Assembly (NCBI RefSeq): GCF_030362855.1
Contig: NZ_JAUCBP010000002.1
Location: 248,001 to 312,000, forward strand
Direction of reading: 5' to 3'
DNA length: 64,000 nt
DNA from: Neoalteromonas arenosi
Lineage (GTDB): Bacteria; Pseudomonadota; Gammaproteobacteria; Enterobacterales; Alteromonadaceae
The translations under genes were made by a program, and so were the position numbers. The notes under the pieces were generated by a model. The model did not search any database and was not told the DNA's origin. It saw nothing but the letters and a program-made list of their open reading frames with translations. Below, in pieces: positions 44,441 to 53,252 of this stretch (its first letter is position 1; the number at the start of each line of letters is the position of its first letter).

Positions 44441-45208
44441 TTGTTTAAAGAACTTTACCACCGAATCATTCCGGAAGAATGGCGCTATTGGTTGTACAAG
44501 TGGCGTAACCCTGAAGAGATTGCAGATTTGCGCACACGCGTAAACCCGTCGCCGAAAGGCAACTTCGCACTGCGTCCGTTTGACGAAAAACAAGCAATCT
44601 TCGTTCATATAACAAAAACTGCTGGGACTTCAGTCGCTCTAGCCTTATTTAACGCGCTACCTTATCATTACCGAGCATGGCAGTATCGAGTAATCTTTGG
44701 ACGGAAAACGTTCGCACAATATTACAAGTTTGCATTTGTTCGCAATCCATGGGATCGGCTTTATTCTGCCTTTTCATATCTCAAAGGTGGTGGTTGGGAC
44801 GACAACGATAAAAAATGGGCGGCTGAAAATCTTGCCGATATTAATGACTTTAACGACTTTGTAATGAACTGGCTGACGCCAGAGAGATTACATGCCCATC
44901 TGCACTTTTGGCCGCAAAGCGAATTTATTTGCAATGCCAAAGACAAGCCGTTAATTGATTATTTGGCATATTTTGAAACCATCAATGACGACTTTAATCA
45001 CATTGCCAAGCGGATCAAGACTGACGTGCAGTTAACTCATACCAATGCGTCTAAACGCGCTGGGTATCAGAGTGTATACTCCGACGAGGCGATCGCGAAG
45101 GTCGCTGAGTTGTACGCTCGAGATATTCACAATTTTGGATATTCGTTTGATGGCGTTGAACGCAAAAAAGTAGAGCAGGGAGCTTTCGTTCGTGACTCGG
45201 GACAGTAA
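44441..45208 (+). CDS. sulfotransferase family 2 protein
   Basis: A 255-residue carbohydrate sulfotransferase-like protein. IFVHITKTAGTSVALALF (about 50-67) is the 5'-PAPS loop and YKFAFVRNPWDRLYSAFSYL (about 91-110) the 3'-phosphate segment. The frame begins with TTG 44441 with no clear ribosome-binding site; no ATG lies upstream of the PAPS loop, so this or another rare start is needed. The last 17 bp overlap the next glycosyltransferase gene, giving a plus-strand run that continues to 49953. Confidence 0.87.
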   Translation: MFKELYHRIIPEEWRYWLYKWRNPEEIADLRTRVNPSPKGNFALRPFDEKQAIFVHITKTAGTSVALALFNALPYHYRAWQYRVIFGRKTFAQYYKFAFVRNPWDRLYSAFSYLKGGGWDDNDKKWAAENLADINDFNDFVMNWLTPERLHAHLHFWPQSEFICNAKDKPLIDYLAYFETINDDFNHIAKRIKTDVQLTHTNASKRAGYQSVYSDEAIAKVAELYARDIHNFGYSFDGVERKKVEQGAFVRDSGQ

Positions 45209-46355
45209 CTTACCGGCAATTTTGTGCGTTGCAAATTGGCCTTCCGATGTGGGTTATGCATGGTGGTTAATGGAAAGTTATTGGGCCAAGATTAGTCAGA
45301 TGTACGCTGGTGAATTTCGGACGATCTTGGCGTTCCCCGAGGTGAATCAGATTCCTGAGGTGATCGAAAACAGCCCAATTGAAGTGACAGAGTATACTTT
45401 CGCAGTAAATAATTGGGCAGGTATACGGCGTAATATGCAGTTTATCCGCACTCACAATATTCAGGTTGTGTACTTTTCCGATTATGGTGTCGCAAAATGG
45501 GCCTATTTAGCCTACCGTTTAGCCGGTGTAAAAACAATTATAACGCATGATCATACGCCTGGCTTGCGCACTCCTGTCAGCGGCTGGCGTCGATTCCTGA
45601 AGTCGATGTTTGTGCGCAATCGATGGACAGGCGTTGATGCGGCTTTTGGAGCAACAGAGTTCGTGACTCGGCGATTAATCGATACCGCTTGCATGAAGCC
45701 TAAGGATTGCTACACAGTGCAAAACGGTATTCGGCTAACAACTGAAGCCAATAAAGAAGAGGCTCAAACGTCACATCCGTTGGTGCAGATTTTGCCGAAA
45801 AGTCGCACAATAATCGTCACTGCGGCACGGGCAAATCACTATAAAGGTGCCGCATTTGCAATTGATGTTATTGCAGAACTCAAAACGCGCTCGTTGTCAC
45901 AGCCCTTTGTTTATGTATTTTGCGGTGACGGGCCTGACCTAGATGACTTCCGCCAGCGGGTTGAAGAACGCAAGTTACAAGATGTTTGCTATTTCCCCGG
46001 TCGAGTAAACGACATAATGCGGTTCTTTGACTTCTGTGCTATTGGCTTCCAGCCGTCTCAAGGCGAAGTTGGTTATTCCCTGTCAATTATTGAGTATATG
46101 GCTGCTGGCCTACCGGTTGTGGTGCCGGATAACCCGTCAGTGTGCGGCGCAACTAAGCACGATGAGGATGGGCGAATTTATACTGCAACTAGCGTCCAGC
46201 AAGCCGCTGATGCATTACAATTTTATTTAGAAGCACCTGACAAACGTGAATCACACGGTCGGCAAGCACGTCAAAGAGTACTCAATCAGTTTACCCTCAC
46301 AGCTACGCATGCTGCGCTCGAAAAAGCTATGCGAGCGGTTGTTAAAACACCTTAG
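45192..46355 (+). CDS. glycosyltransferase, family 4
   Basis: A 387-residue GT-B enzyme that begins with GTG 45192 inside the preceding gene. The N-terminal half has ILCVANWPSDVGYAWW (about 10-25); the donor half has IIVTAARANHYKGAAFAIDVI (about 204-224), VYVFCGDGPDLDDFRQRV and IGFQPSQGEVGYSLSIIEYMAAGLPVVV (about 281-308), where Glu-x7-Glu sits. It would add one sugar of the repeat unit; donor and linkage are unknown. Confidence 0.9.
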   Translation: MTRDSNLPAILCVANWPSDVGYAWWLMESYWAKISQMYAGEFRTILAFPEVNQIPEVIENSPIEVTEYTFAVNNWAGIRRNMQFIRTHNIQVVYFSDYGVAKWAYLAYRLAGVKTIITHDHTPGLRTPVSGWRRFLKSMFVRNRWTGVDAAFGATEFVTRRLIDTACMKPKDCYTVQNGIRLTTEANKEEAQTSHPLVQILPKSRTIIVTAARANHYKGAAFAIDVIAELKTRSLSQPFVYVFCGDGPDLDDFRQRVEERKLQDVCYFPGRVNDIMRFFDFCAIGFQPSQGEVGYSLSIIEYMAAGLPVVVPDNPSVCGATKHDEDGRIYTATSVQQAADALQFYLEAPDKRESHGRQARQRVLNQFTLTATHAALEKAMRAVVKTP

Positions 46356-46366
46356 TGGACCATGAT

Positions 46367-47629
46367 ATGAATTCACAGTATTTCACTGATTTTCCTGAAA
46401 AAAGCGATGTTTCCGCGGTTAATGTTTTAACAATAGCTGCGGCGTTTCCAAGTCTTGTTCAGCCTTGGTTGGTTAATCATTTGGTACAAATTGCCAAGCA
46501 CGGCGGAGATAACAGGATCATTTCTCGTCGTGAAGAGCATAGCGTGTTCACTGATGCCATTCGCGACAACCATTTATTGGATAAATATTGTTGCTTACCT
46601 GATGACAAGGTATCGCTGTTTAAATTTTACGTTCAATCTCACTTCAATAGCGATATACGTCGGGCAACGCAGCATTTGTGGAAGTCGTATAACAGCACTG
46701 GAACATCGCTAAAAACGCGAGTATTTGACCGCTTCTCTGCACCGGCTTTTTCGATTAAGCCAGATATCATTCACTCACATAGTGAACTAGTAGGGAGTAA
46801 GTTCGTACGCTTAATTCAAGCGACTCGCTTACCCTTTGTGGCTACTTTTCACGGCTTACCCCCCGTAGGCGTGCCGTTAATCAGTGACTCGCAGCGTAAG
46901 GCATATGTAAATGCCACCGATGTGATATTCGTAAATACGGAGTTTGCCAAATCGCAATATGAGAGTCTCGGAGCGCCATCAGATAGGTTTGCCATCATTC
47001 CTCAAGGGATAGACCTTTCACGTTGGCCATTTATGCCGCGCAGTTTTCCTGAAGATGGCAAGGTACAATTGCTCACCGTCGGACGATTGCATCCGGATAA
47101 GGGGCATCGCTATGCATTACGAGCGTTAAAAACCCTGTTGGCACGGGGGACTAACATACACTACACGATAGTTGGTAGTGGACCTGAGCGTGAGAATATT
47201 CAACATTTAGCGCAGAGTATGGGGATTGCAAATAACGTAGAAATACATACGGGTATTCCAGATGAGCAATTAGCCCAGATATATGCGCGTTCGCATATCT
47301 TTTTGTTACCCAGTTTACGCTCTAAAGATGGTTATCACGAAGAGACGCAAGGCGTTGTTTTGCAAGAAGCACAAGCGACGGGGTTGATTACTGTGGCCAC
47401 ACGCAGCGGTGGTATACCTGAGTGTATAGACGATGGAGTATCAGGTTATCTAGTACCCGATCGCGACAGTGACGCTATTGCAGATATGCTGACGGGCGTA
47501 ATAGATAATCAAGCCAATTGGCAAACGATACAGCGCAAGGCTCGGCAATGGGTGGAAACTCACTTTAGTGCTGAAATAATTGGCGCCAAAATGAATGCGG
47601 TATATCGCGACGTAATTGGCAGAACGTAA
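46367..47629 (+). CDS. glycosyltransferase, family 4
   Basis: A GT-B enzyme of about 420 residues. I choose ATG 46367; an in-frame GTG at 46355 overlaps the preceding stop (TAGTG) and would add four residues. The donor site shows LLTVGRLHPDKGHRYALRAL (about 224-243), IVGSGPERENIQHLA and the LPSLRSKDGYHEETQGVVLQEAQATGL segment (about 316-342) with the two conserved Glu. FVNTEFAKSQYESLGAP links the halves. Followed at once by the flippase gene. Confidence 0.9.
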   Translation: MNSQYFTDFPEKSDVSAVNVLTIAAAFPSLVQPWLVNHLVQIAKHGGDNRIISRREEHSVFTDAIRDNHLLDKYCCLPDDKVSLFKFYVQSHFNSDIRRATQHLWKSYNSTGTSLKTRVFDRFSAPAFSIKPDIIHSHSELVGSKFVRLIQATRLPFVATFHGLPPVGVPLISDSQRKAYVNATDVIFVNTEFAKSQYESLGAPSDRFAIIPQGIDLSRWPFMPRSFPEDGKVQLLTVGRLHPDKGHRYALRALKTLLARGTNIHYTIVGSGPERENIQHLAQSMGIANNVEIHTGIPDEQLAQIYARSHIFLLPSLRSKDGYHEETQGVVLQEAQATGLITVATRSGGIPECIDDGVSGYLVPDRDSDAIADMLTGVIDNQANWQTIQRKARQWVETHFSAEIIGAKMNAVYRDVIGRT

Positions 47630-49090
47630 ATGGCAATAAATTTTAATCGCAATCCAATCTATTGGTTTACTGCGGGCTCTATTATTGGCCAGTTGGTCAG
47701 CTTCATCATGCTGCCCATTTATACAAGCTACTTAACACCTGCTGATTACGGCATTCTGACATTGCTGATCGTTGTGATGTCGGTTTATGAGCTTTTCCTC
47801 GGTGCGCAATTCGGTCGTTCACTGCCCAAGTTTTATTTTGAACAAGACAGCCAAGATAAAAAGGATGCAGTCGTGTATACCTGTTTAGGTATCACAGTAT
47901 GCGTAAGCACATTAGGTGCAATTGCCTTCTATCTCAGCGCGCCATTTATCTCAACTCACGCCTTTGAAGATCCCAGTCTAACTGGCATCGTGAGTATTTA
48001 CGCGTTGATGATGTTAACCACGACAATTGAATCGTATGTCATGGTGTTGTGCCGCTTAAAAGACAATCCGGCGTTTTTCTTTTGCATGTCAGTCGGTAAG
48101 TTATTAGTCCAGTTGTCACTGAATATATACACTGTGACGATCTTAGAGATGGGATTGGTAGGCGTGCTATACAGCTCGATCTTGAGTTCAGCTCTTTTTG
48201 CTGGAATCTCACTGTTGTACACGGTGCGCTCATGTCGCTTTAATTTCGACTCAGACCTTATTCGGCCGCTCTTTATTTTTACTTGGCCGTTATGGTTGGC
48301 GGGAGCCGGCAACATTTACGTGAGTATGGCATCAAACTTTCTCATAAAAGAGTTTGGTGGGTTAGCAGAGGTTGGTTTATTTTTCTTGGCACTGAAATTC
48401 GCCATGATAATGAGCCTTATGATTTGGCGTCCATTTAGTCAGTGGTGGCAAACTGAGCGATTTAAAATCATTAATGATAGCGAACAGCATTACAAGTTGC
48501 CGTTAATCTTTAGCTTGATCACCTATATCCTGCTAACGTCGGCAGTTGGATTGTCTTTGCTCAGCGGTATCGTTATGAAAGTTATGGTTAATAGCGCGTT
48601 TTACGCCAGTTTTCCTCTGGTGTTTCTAGTCGCATTCAGAAACCTGTTCTTTCATCAGTCGCAGATTTTTAATTTACCATTATTGCATGTAGGCAAAACC
48701 AAGACCGTCGCTTGGTTGTCATGGGCGAGGGCTTTGCTGATGACGATTTTAATTATTCCGCTGACTTATTTTTTCGGAATGACCGGGGCCGCGTATGCAT
48801 TTTTAGTAACTGCGTTGGTTATTTTGCTACTGACGGCTAGAATTGCGAAACCTTGTTTTGACATGCAAATTAAATTTACCAAAACGGCAGTTTTGGTCAC
48901 GGCCAGTTTTATTTATGTTTATTTGGCCCTAAAATTTATCGATATCTCAGATTCTTTAGCACAAGTCAGCATAGCGTGTGGGCTATCTTTGTCATTGTTT
49001 CTTGGCGCCATAGGTGTGATATTTTACTTGGATAAACCAACGCGCCAGTTCTTGGTGGAATTAGTGTTTAAGAAAAAGGCAGACGCATGA
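47630..49090 (+). CDS. Wzx-type oligosaccharide flippase
   Basis: A 486-residue integral membrane protein with about twelve to fourteen hydrophobic segments of the MATE/MVF-related polysaccharide transporter fold. The N-terminal block IYWFTAGSIIGQLVSFIMLPIYTSYLTPADYGILTLL (about 9-45) is typical of Wzx proteins. It would flip the undecaprenyl-linked repeat unit to the periplasm. Its ATG follows the preceding stop directly and its end overlaps the next GT2 gene by 4 bp. Confidence 0.9.
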   Translation: MAINFNRNPIYWFTAGSIIGQLVSFIMLPIYTSYLTPADYGILTLLIVVMSVYELFLGAQFGRSLPKFYFEQDSQDKKDAVVYTCLGITVCVSTLGAIAFYLSAPFISTHAFEDPSLTGIVSIYALMMLTTTIESYVMVLCRLKDNPAFFFCMSVGKLLVQLSLNIYTVTILEMGLVGVLYSSILSSALFAGISLLYTVRSCRFNFDSDLIRPLFIFTWPLWLAGAGNIYVSMASNFLIKEFGGLAEVGLFFLALKFAMIMSLMIWRPFSQWWQTERFKIINDSEQHYKLPLIFSLITYILLTSAVGLSLLSGIVMKVMVNSAFYASFPLVFLVAFRNLFFHQSQIFNLPLLHVGKTKTVAWLSWARALLMTILIIPLTYFFGMTGAAYAFLVTALVILLLTARIAKPCFDMQIKFTKTAVLVTASFIYVYLALKFIDISDSLAQVSIACGLSLSLFLGAIGVIFYLDKPTRQFLVELVFKKKADA

Positions 49091-49953
49091 GTTTGATATC
49101 TGTAATTGTGCCGACGCACAATCGACAAGAGTGGTTGGTTGAAGCGCTTCACAGTATTTATAAGCAAACCTATCGCCCTATCGAAGTTATTGTCGTGGAC
49201 GATGGCTCCGCTGAGGATATCAAGGGACGAGTGATGCGAGAGTTTGGTGACCAAGCGCCAACAGTTTTGCGCAATGATGAACCAACAGGACCGGGAGCCG
49301 CGCGAAATCTAGGCGTTGCGAACGCGTCGGGTGAGTACATAGCTTTTCTCGATTCAGATGATATTTGGTATCCACATAAACTTGCAGAGCAATACGCCGT
49401 CATCCGGCAAGATCCCGACATAGGTTTTGTCGGTGGTGGTTGTGATTATATGACCGCGCAAGGCGAACCTACTTTAAAGCCGACAATGCCGCCCGCTCAG
49501 GCTACCTATGAAGACTTTCTATTTAAGATCAAAATGCCGGGGAGTGGTTCCAATAATTTAATCCGAAAGTCCGCTTTTGATGAAGTGCAAGGCTTCCGCG
49601 AAGACTTGATGCGTGCTGAAGACAAACACTTGTGGTTAAAACTGTTGAAACGCTATCGCGTTGGTTATGTTCAGGATGTGCTTGCCACGGTCAGAGTGCA
49701 TGGCACAGTGCGCATAAACGTCAACGAAGATATCACGCTAGCTAATCGGCTAGCGGTAGACAATGAAATAGAAGACAGTGGATTGCGGCGCAAAGCAAAA
49801 GCCTTTACCTATTACGTGGTATTTAGTCGTTTATGGCAGGCCAACAAATGGCAGGCGCTATTAATGCTATTGCGGTCATTTTTCACCTATCCATTTGCAA
49901 TTGCACCAGACATTAAACGCTTGCGCGGCGCTATTGATAAGTTTCGCGGTTAA
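49087..49953 (+). CDS. glycosyltransferase, family 2
   Basis: A 288-residue GT-A enzyme. ISVIVPTHNRQEWLVEALHSIYKQTY (about 4-29) opens the nucleotide-binding fold, IVVDDGSAEDI follows near 37, and FLDSDDIWYPHKL (about 93-105) holds the DxD metal motif. The end (RSFFTYPFAIAPDIKRLRG) may associate with the membrane. It overlaps the flippase gene by 4 bp and its stop overlaps that of the convergent GT2 gene by 4 bp. Confidence 0.92.
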   Translation: MSLISVIVPTHNRQEWLVEALHSIYKQTYRPIEVIVVDDGSAEDIKGRVMREFGDQAPTVLRNDEPTGPGAARNLGVANASGEYIAFLDSDDIWYPHKLAEQYAVIRQDPDIGFVGGGCDYMTAQGEPTLKPTMPPAQATYEDFLFKIKMPGSGSNNLIRKSAFDEVQGFREDLMRAEDKHLWLKLLKRYRVGYVQDVLATVRVHGTVRINVNEDITLANRLAVDNEIEDSGLRRKAKAFTYYVVFSRLWQANKWQALLMLLRSFFTYPFAIAPDIKRLRGAIDKFRG

Positions 49954-50987
49954 CTGCCAGTCACCCTATCGAGTAGCTGACGCGCTATCGATTTATTCGA
50001 TTGTTTTTGTAGCTGCATCATTTGATCCGCAAGGTTGAGCGCAACAGGTAGAAAAGAATCGTCACGAACCATGTATACGTATTGTGCGATTGGTAACATT
50101 TGCGCTACTTCCGACGTATTTGGTTGTAATTCTTCCATCAGTTGGCGCATATGAGACAGTGCAGTAAGTTTCTCTTCGCCCGTGAGTTTATTGTTTAAAA
50201 TGCGAATGAAAATGCTTGCTCGAAATAACAGATAATCGCGCTTAGAGATCAATAGGTTGCGACTTTGAGCAAATGTTTTCATCGAAGCAAAAATATCTGG
50301 TAACTGCTTTCTTGAGCTATTGTTCGACGTAATCGACGCTCCGCGTTGACGATAGTAATAAAGTGGCTCGTTTGTAACGGCTGGCACTAAATCGACCGCG
50401 GCACAATACTTAAACCAAAAGTCCTCATCTTCGTGATACAGGCCCTCCGCAAAGCGGATATTGTGGTCACTAATATGTTTGGCTAAGAATATCTTGTTCC
50501 ATGACGTTACGTTGCAATCCCAAAACCAGTTGGGAGAGTCGAGGTTAACGTGAAAGTACGGCGCTGGAGATGTTTGTTTGGTCTCATCATTGAGGTAGAC
50601 CACTGAGAAAATACCCACATTACACTTATCTGTAGCGCTCATGACCGACAGCGTTTGTCGATAGCAATCGGTATGTAGGTAATCGTCACTGTCAACAAAG
50701 GTTATCCATTCTCCGGTCGCGTGTTCGATTCCAGAGTTTCGAGCTGCACTTAGCCCACCATTTTGCGCGCGCTTAACGGCCTTAACGCGTTTGTCTTTTG
50801 CCACATAACGCTCAATAATTGCAGCGGAGTTATCAGGCGAACAATCATCAACAACAATAATCTCAAGATTCTTATACGTTTGTGCTAGTAGTGAATCCAA
50901 ACACTCGACAAGATACTTTTCTACGTTGTAAACCGGAACAATAATGCTAATGAGCGGGTCGTTCGTCGGTGTTTTCTGATCTGCCAT
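49950..50987 (-). CDS. glycosyltransferase, family 2
   Basis: A 345-residue GT-A enzyme. ISIIVPVYNVEKYLVECLDSLLAQTY (about 14-39), IIVVDDCSPDNSAAII (about 44-59) and WITFVDSDDYLHTDCY (about 94-109, DxD) are the classical EpsJ/CpsI-like blocks; GLYHEDEDFWFKY (about 179-191) holds the ED catalytic base motif. The C-terminal helical part is variable. It is last in a three-gene minus-strand unit with a deacetylase and an ATP-grasp enzyme. Confidence 0.92.
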   Translation of the reverse strand: MADQKTPTNDPLISIIVPVYNVEKYLVECLDSLLAQTYKNLEIIVVDDCSPDNSAAIIERYVAKDKRVKAVKRAQNGGLSAARNSGIEHATGEWITFVDSDDYLHTDCYRQTLSVMSATDKCNVGIFSVVYLNDETKQTSPAPYFHVNLDSPNWFWDCNVTSWNKIFLAKHISDHNIRFAEGLYHEDEDFWFKYCAAVDLVPAVTNEPLYYYRQRGASITSNNSSRKQLPDIFASMKTFAQSRNLLISKRDYLLFRASIFIRILNNKLTGEEKLTALSHMRQLMEELQPNTSEVAQMLPIAQYVYMVRDDSFLPVALNLADQMMQLQKQSNKSIARQLLDRVTGS

Positions 50988-50999
50988 GTTATTCCCTAA

Positions 51000-51989
51000 T
51001 TAAATCAAGCCGCTTAAGCGCGCTTTAAAGGCTAAAGGTTGAGACGCGATATCGTTGTGTACACCAATGCGGACCAGCTGGTGAACAGGCGTCATTGCAT
51101 TGTTGTGACCTCGCAGTGTTGTTACCGCATTTTTATAATTCTCTTCGACTAACGCCAAAGCAGCCTCAGAGTAATCGCCATTGGGGAAGCAAAAACTATC
51201 AATTTCGATGGCGAATTGCTGCTCTAATTGATGTTTACTATCGATTATTTCTGCATGTAGCCGCTCGGATGGAGTCCCTTCGAGTAACCTGCGGTGAGAT
51301 TTAGTATGACATCCGATAGTTATATTCATTCGTTGTTGAGCATCTTTGAGTTGCTCAAAGTTCATCATTTCAACGCCAAGTTCGTCACTGGGGGCACTTA
51401 CTAGCGCATTGAATATAACATCGTCATCAAATTTTTTTAAACGCTGGATAATGGCAGCTGCTTGGTCTTTGCTCAATGGCGTTGCTGGCACAGGACCGGT
51501 AAGTTCAATAAGGTTGGCATAAGCTTGCAAGCTAAAGTCTGTTTTGTTGAGTAGCAGCCGCAGTATGCGATTGGGCCAAAATGGCGCAGCTTGACCGATA
51601 AAGTCGCTGACCACATACAATGTCGCAGGAAAGTGATACTCAGCCAAAATTGGAAATGCAAACTCGTAGTTGTCGAGCCAACCATCGTCAAAAGTTATTG
51701 CGATCGCCGCATCTGGCTTGTCTTTATCAGGTAATCTGGCCCATTTGGAAAGGTCAACGATTGGCAAACCCGACTGATGCAGTTCTTCCATATGCATGCG
51801 AAAGCTTTCGGGGGTTACGATCATACCCGGTTCTTCGTAATGATATCGTTCATCTGATTTAGGCAGAATACGGTGATACATCAGAACGATGAGCTTGTGT
51901 GGTCCTCGCTGTTTAATTGACCAGCCAACACTCCCATAAATAGAGTACAAGCATTGCTTCACGCACGACTTTAGTAGTTGTTTTAACAT
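51000..51989 (-). CDS. polysaccharide deacetylase family protein
   Basis: A 329-residue NodB-fold enzyme. The N-terminal part KLIVLMYHRILP (about 32-43) and the motifs AIAITFDDGWLDNYEFAFPIL (about 95-115), TIGCHTKSHRRLLEG (about 224-238) and FCFPNGDYSE (about 268-277) are complete. A short hydrophobic, basic N-terminus (residues 1-25) might anchor it to the membrane but is not a clear signal peptide. Third deacetylase of the locus. It lies 12 bp upstream of the GT2 gene and 5 bp after the ATP-grasp gene. Confidence 0.9.
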   Translation of the reverse strand: MLKQLLKSCVKQCLYSIYGSVGWSIKQRGPHKLIVLMYHRILPKSDERYHYEEPGMIVTPESFRMHMEELHQSGLPIVDLSKWARLPDKDKPDAAIAITFDDGWLDNYEFAFPILAEYHFPATLYVVSDFIGQAAPFWPNRILRLLLNKTDFSLQAYANLIELTGPVPATPLSKDQAAAIIQRLKKFDDDVIFNALVSAPSDELGVEMMNFEQLKDAQQRMNITIGCHTKSHRRLLEGTPSERLHAEIIDSKHQLEQQFAIEIDSFCFPNGDYSEAALALVEENYKNAVTTLRGHNNAMTPVHQLVRIGVHNDIASQPLAFKARLSGLI

Positions 51990-51994
51990 CCGAA

Positions 51995-53164
51995 TCAGCC
52001 CCCTAAGTAACGCTTGAGCTCAAACCAGAACGGACCCATATCATCGAGGCGATTCACTTCGTGGCGGCGATCACCAAATTTCGGCAGGCAAAACTGGAAG
52101 ATGTGGCGAACCTTGGCACCGATACTCGTTTTTGAATCCTTGAGTGTAAGATATAAATTATCCAAATCGCCCAATAGCCAGCGCAATTGCACGCCCTCTT
52201 TGTACGGAGGTTGTGAATCAGGTATGGGCTCAAATTCGCCCCGGTAAAGTAAACTAGGGAAGTCGACACCGGCATCAATGGCTAGCTGCAAAGAGCCCCA
52301 CAAACGAGTGTTAATCTCCATCAGATAAGGAGTACCATCTAATCCAACTTTAAACTCAACCATAGCAACGCCGTGCCAATTAGCTGCATCCAATAGGCGT
52401 GTTGCGTAGTCTTTGGGTTTAGGGGCCAACGCCGCACTGGCTGACAGTACACTCACGCCACCACTCGGTGGTTTTTCACGTAATCTCTGATGTGCGAAAA
52501 AGGCCTTAGCGTGCCCATTCTGATAGTAACAAAATGCACCGGCTCCATAGCCCTCAATATATTGTTGCAACATAAATGGGTGGTCATGCAGGTAGGGTGT
52601 ATCAGTCAACAACGTCTGCAGCTCATCTCGACTCTGCACAATGTGAACTTGAGTTGTAAACCATTGATTGTCAACATTTACCTTGGATAACGCTGGTTTA
52701 ATCACGCAGGGGAAAACTACCTGGTCGAGGTTAACCTCACTACTCGCGTTAAAGTACAGCGTTTGCGGCACAGGGACACCTAATGATTCGGCTAATTTGT
52801 TCAATTGGCTTTTGTCACTGAGCCTCATCACTTGCTCAAGCGGAGCGAATGGTAGCTTACAATGGGAAAATTGTTGACGATTCTCTAGCAGTGTTCGACT
52901 ACTGATTTCAGTAACCGGCATTAAAAAAGTGATATGATAACGTTGAATAGCTTCTAACAGCCAAGCGACAAAGGCCTGTGTATCGCTTATTGGATCTGGG
53001 TATTGAAGGTATTTTTGGCTGTATTTAGAACAGCCTGCTAGTGCCTTTGGCGTCGAATCTGCAGTATACACAACAGTGTTCGTCTGCCCGCCCAAAGACC
53101 GTGTCGTAGCTAGCGCACTCCTTTGGTTGGCATCAAAAACTAAAACAACGTTTTTTTCCATCAT
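51995..53164 (-). CDS. ATP-grasp carboxylate ligase-like protein
   Basis: A 389-residue ATP-grasp enzyme. The N-terminal Rossmann-like part has VLVFDANQRSALATTRSLG (about 7-25); LSDKSQLNKLAESLGVPVPQTL (about 117-138), FPCVIKPALS (about 154-163) and the metal-binding MEINTRLWGSLQLAIDAGVDFP (about 309-330) mark the ATP-grasp fold. Such enzymes join a carboxylate to an amine through an acyl-phosphate. Next to glycosyltransferases, it might attach an amino acid to a uronic acid or amino sugar, or build an activated precursor; this is inference. First gene of a three-gene minus-strand unit. Confidence 0.85.
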   Translation of the reverse strand: MMEKNVVLVFDANQRSALATTRSLGGQTNTVVYTADSTPKALAGCSKYSQKYLQYPDPISDTQAFVAWLLEAIQRYHITFLMPVTEISSRTLLENRQQFSHCKLPFAPLEQVMRLSDKSQLNKLAESLGVPVPQTLYFNASSEVNLDQVVFPCVIKPALSKVNVDNQWFTTQVHIVQSRDELQTLLTDTPYLHDHPFMLQQYIEGYGAGAFCYYQNGHAKAFFAHQRLREKPPSGGVSVLSASAALAPKPKDYATRLLDAANWHGVAMVEFKVGLDGTPYLMEINTRLWGSLQLAIDAGVDFPSLLYRGEFEPIPDSQPPYKEGVQLRWLLGDLDNLYLTLKDSKTSIGAKVRHIFQFCLPKFGDRRHEVNRLDDMGPFWFELKRYLGG

Positions 53165-53252
53165 AAATTAACAAAGTCTTGTTTGCAGCAAGGGTATTGC
53201 TTGTTATCCTTTGACACAAGTTGAAATCACGTTTTTTCGAAGTTTGGGCATT

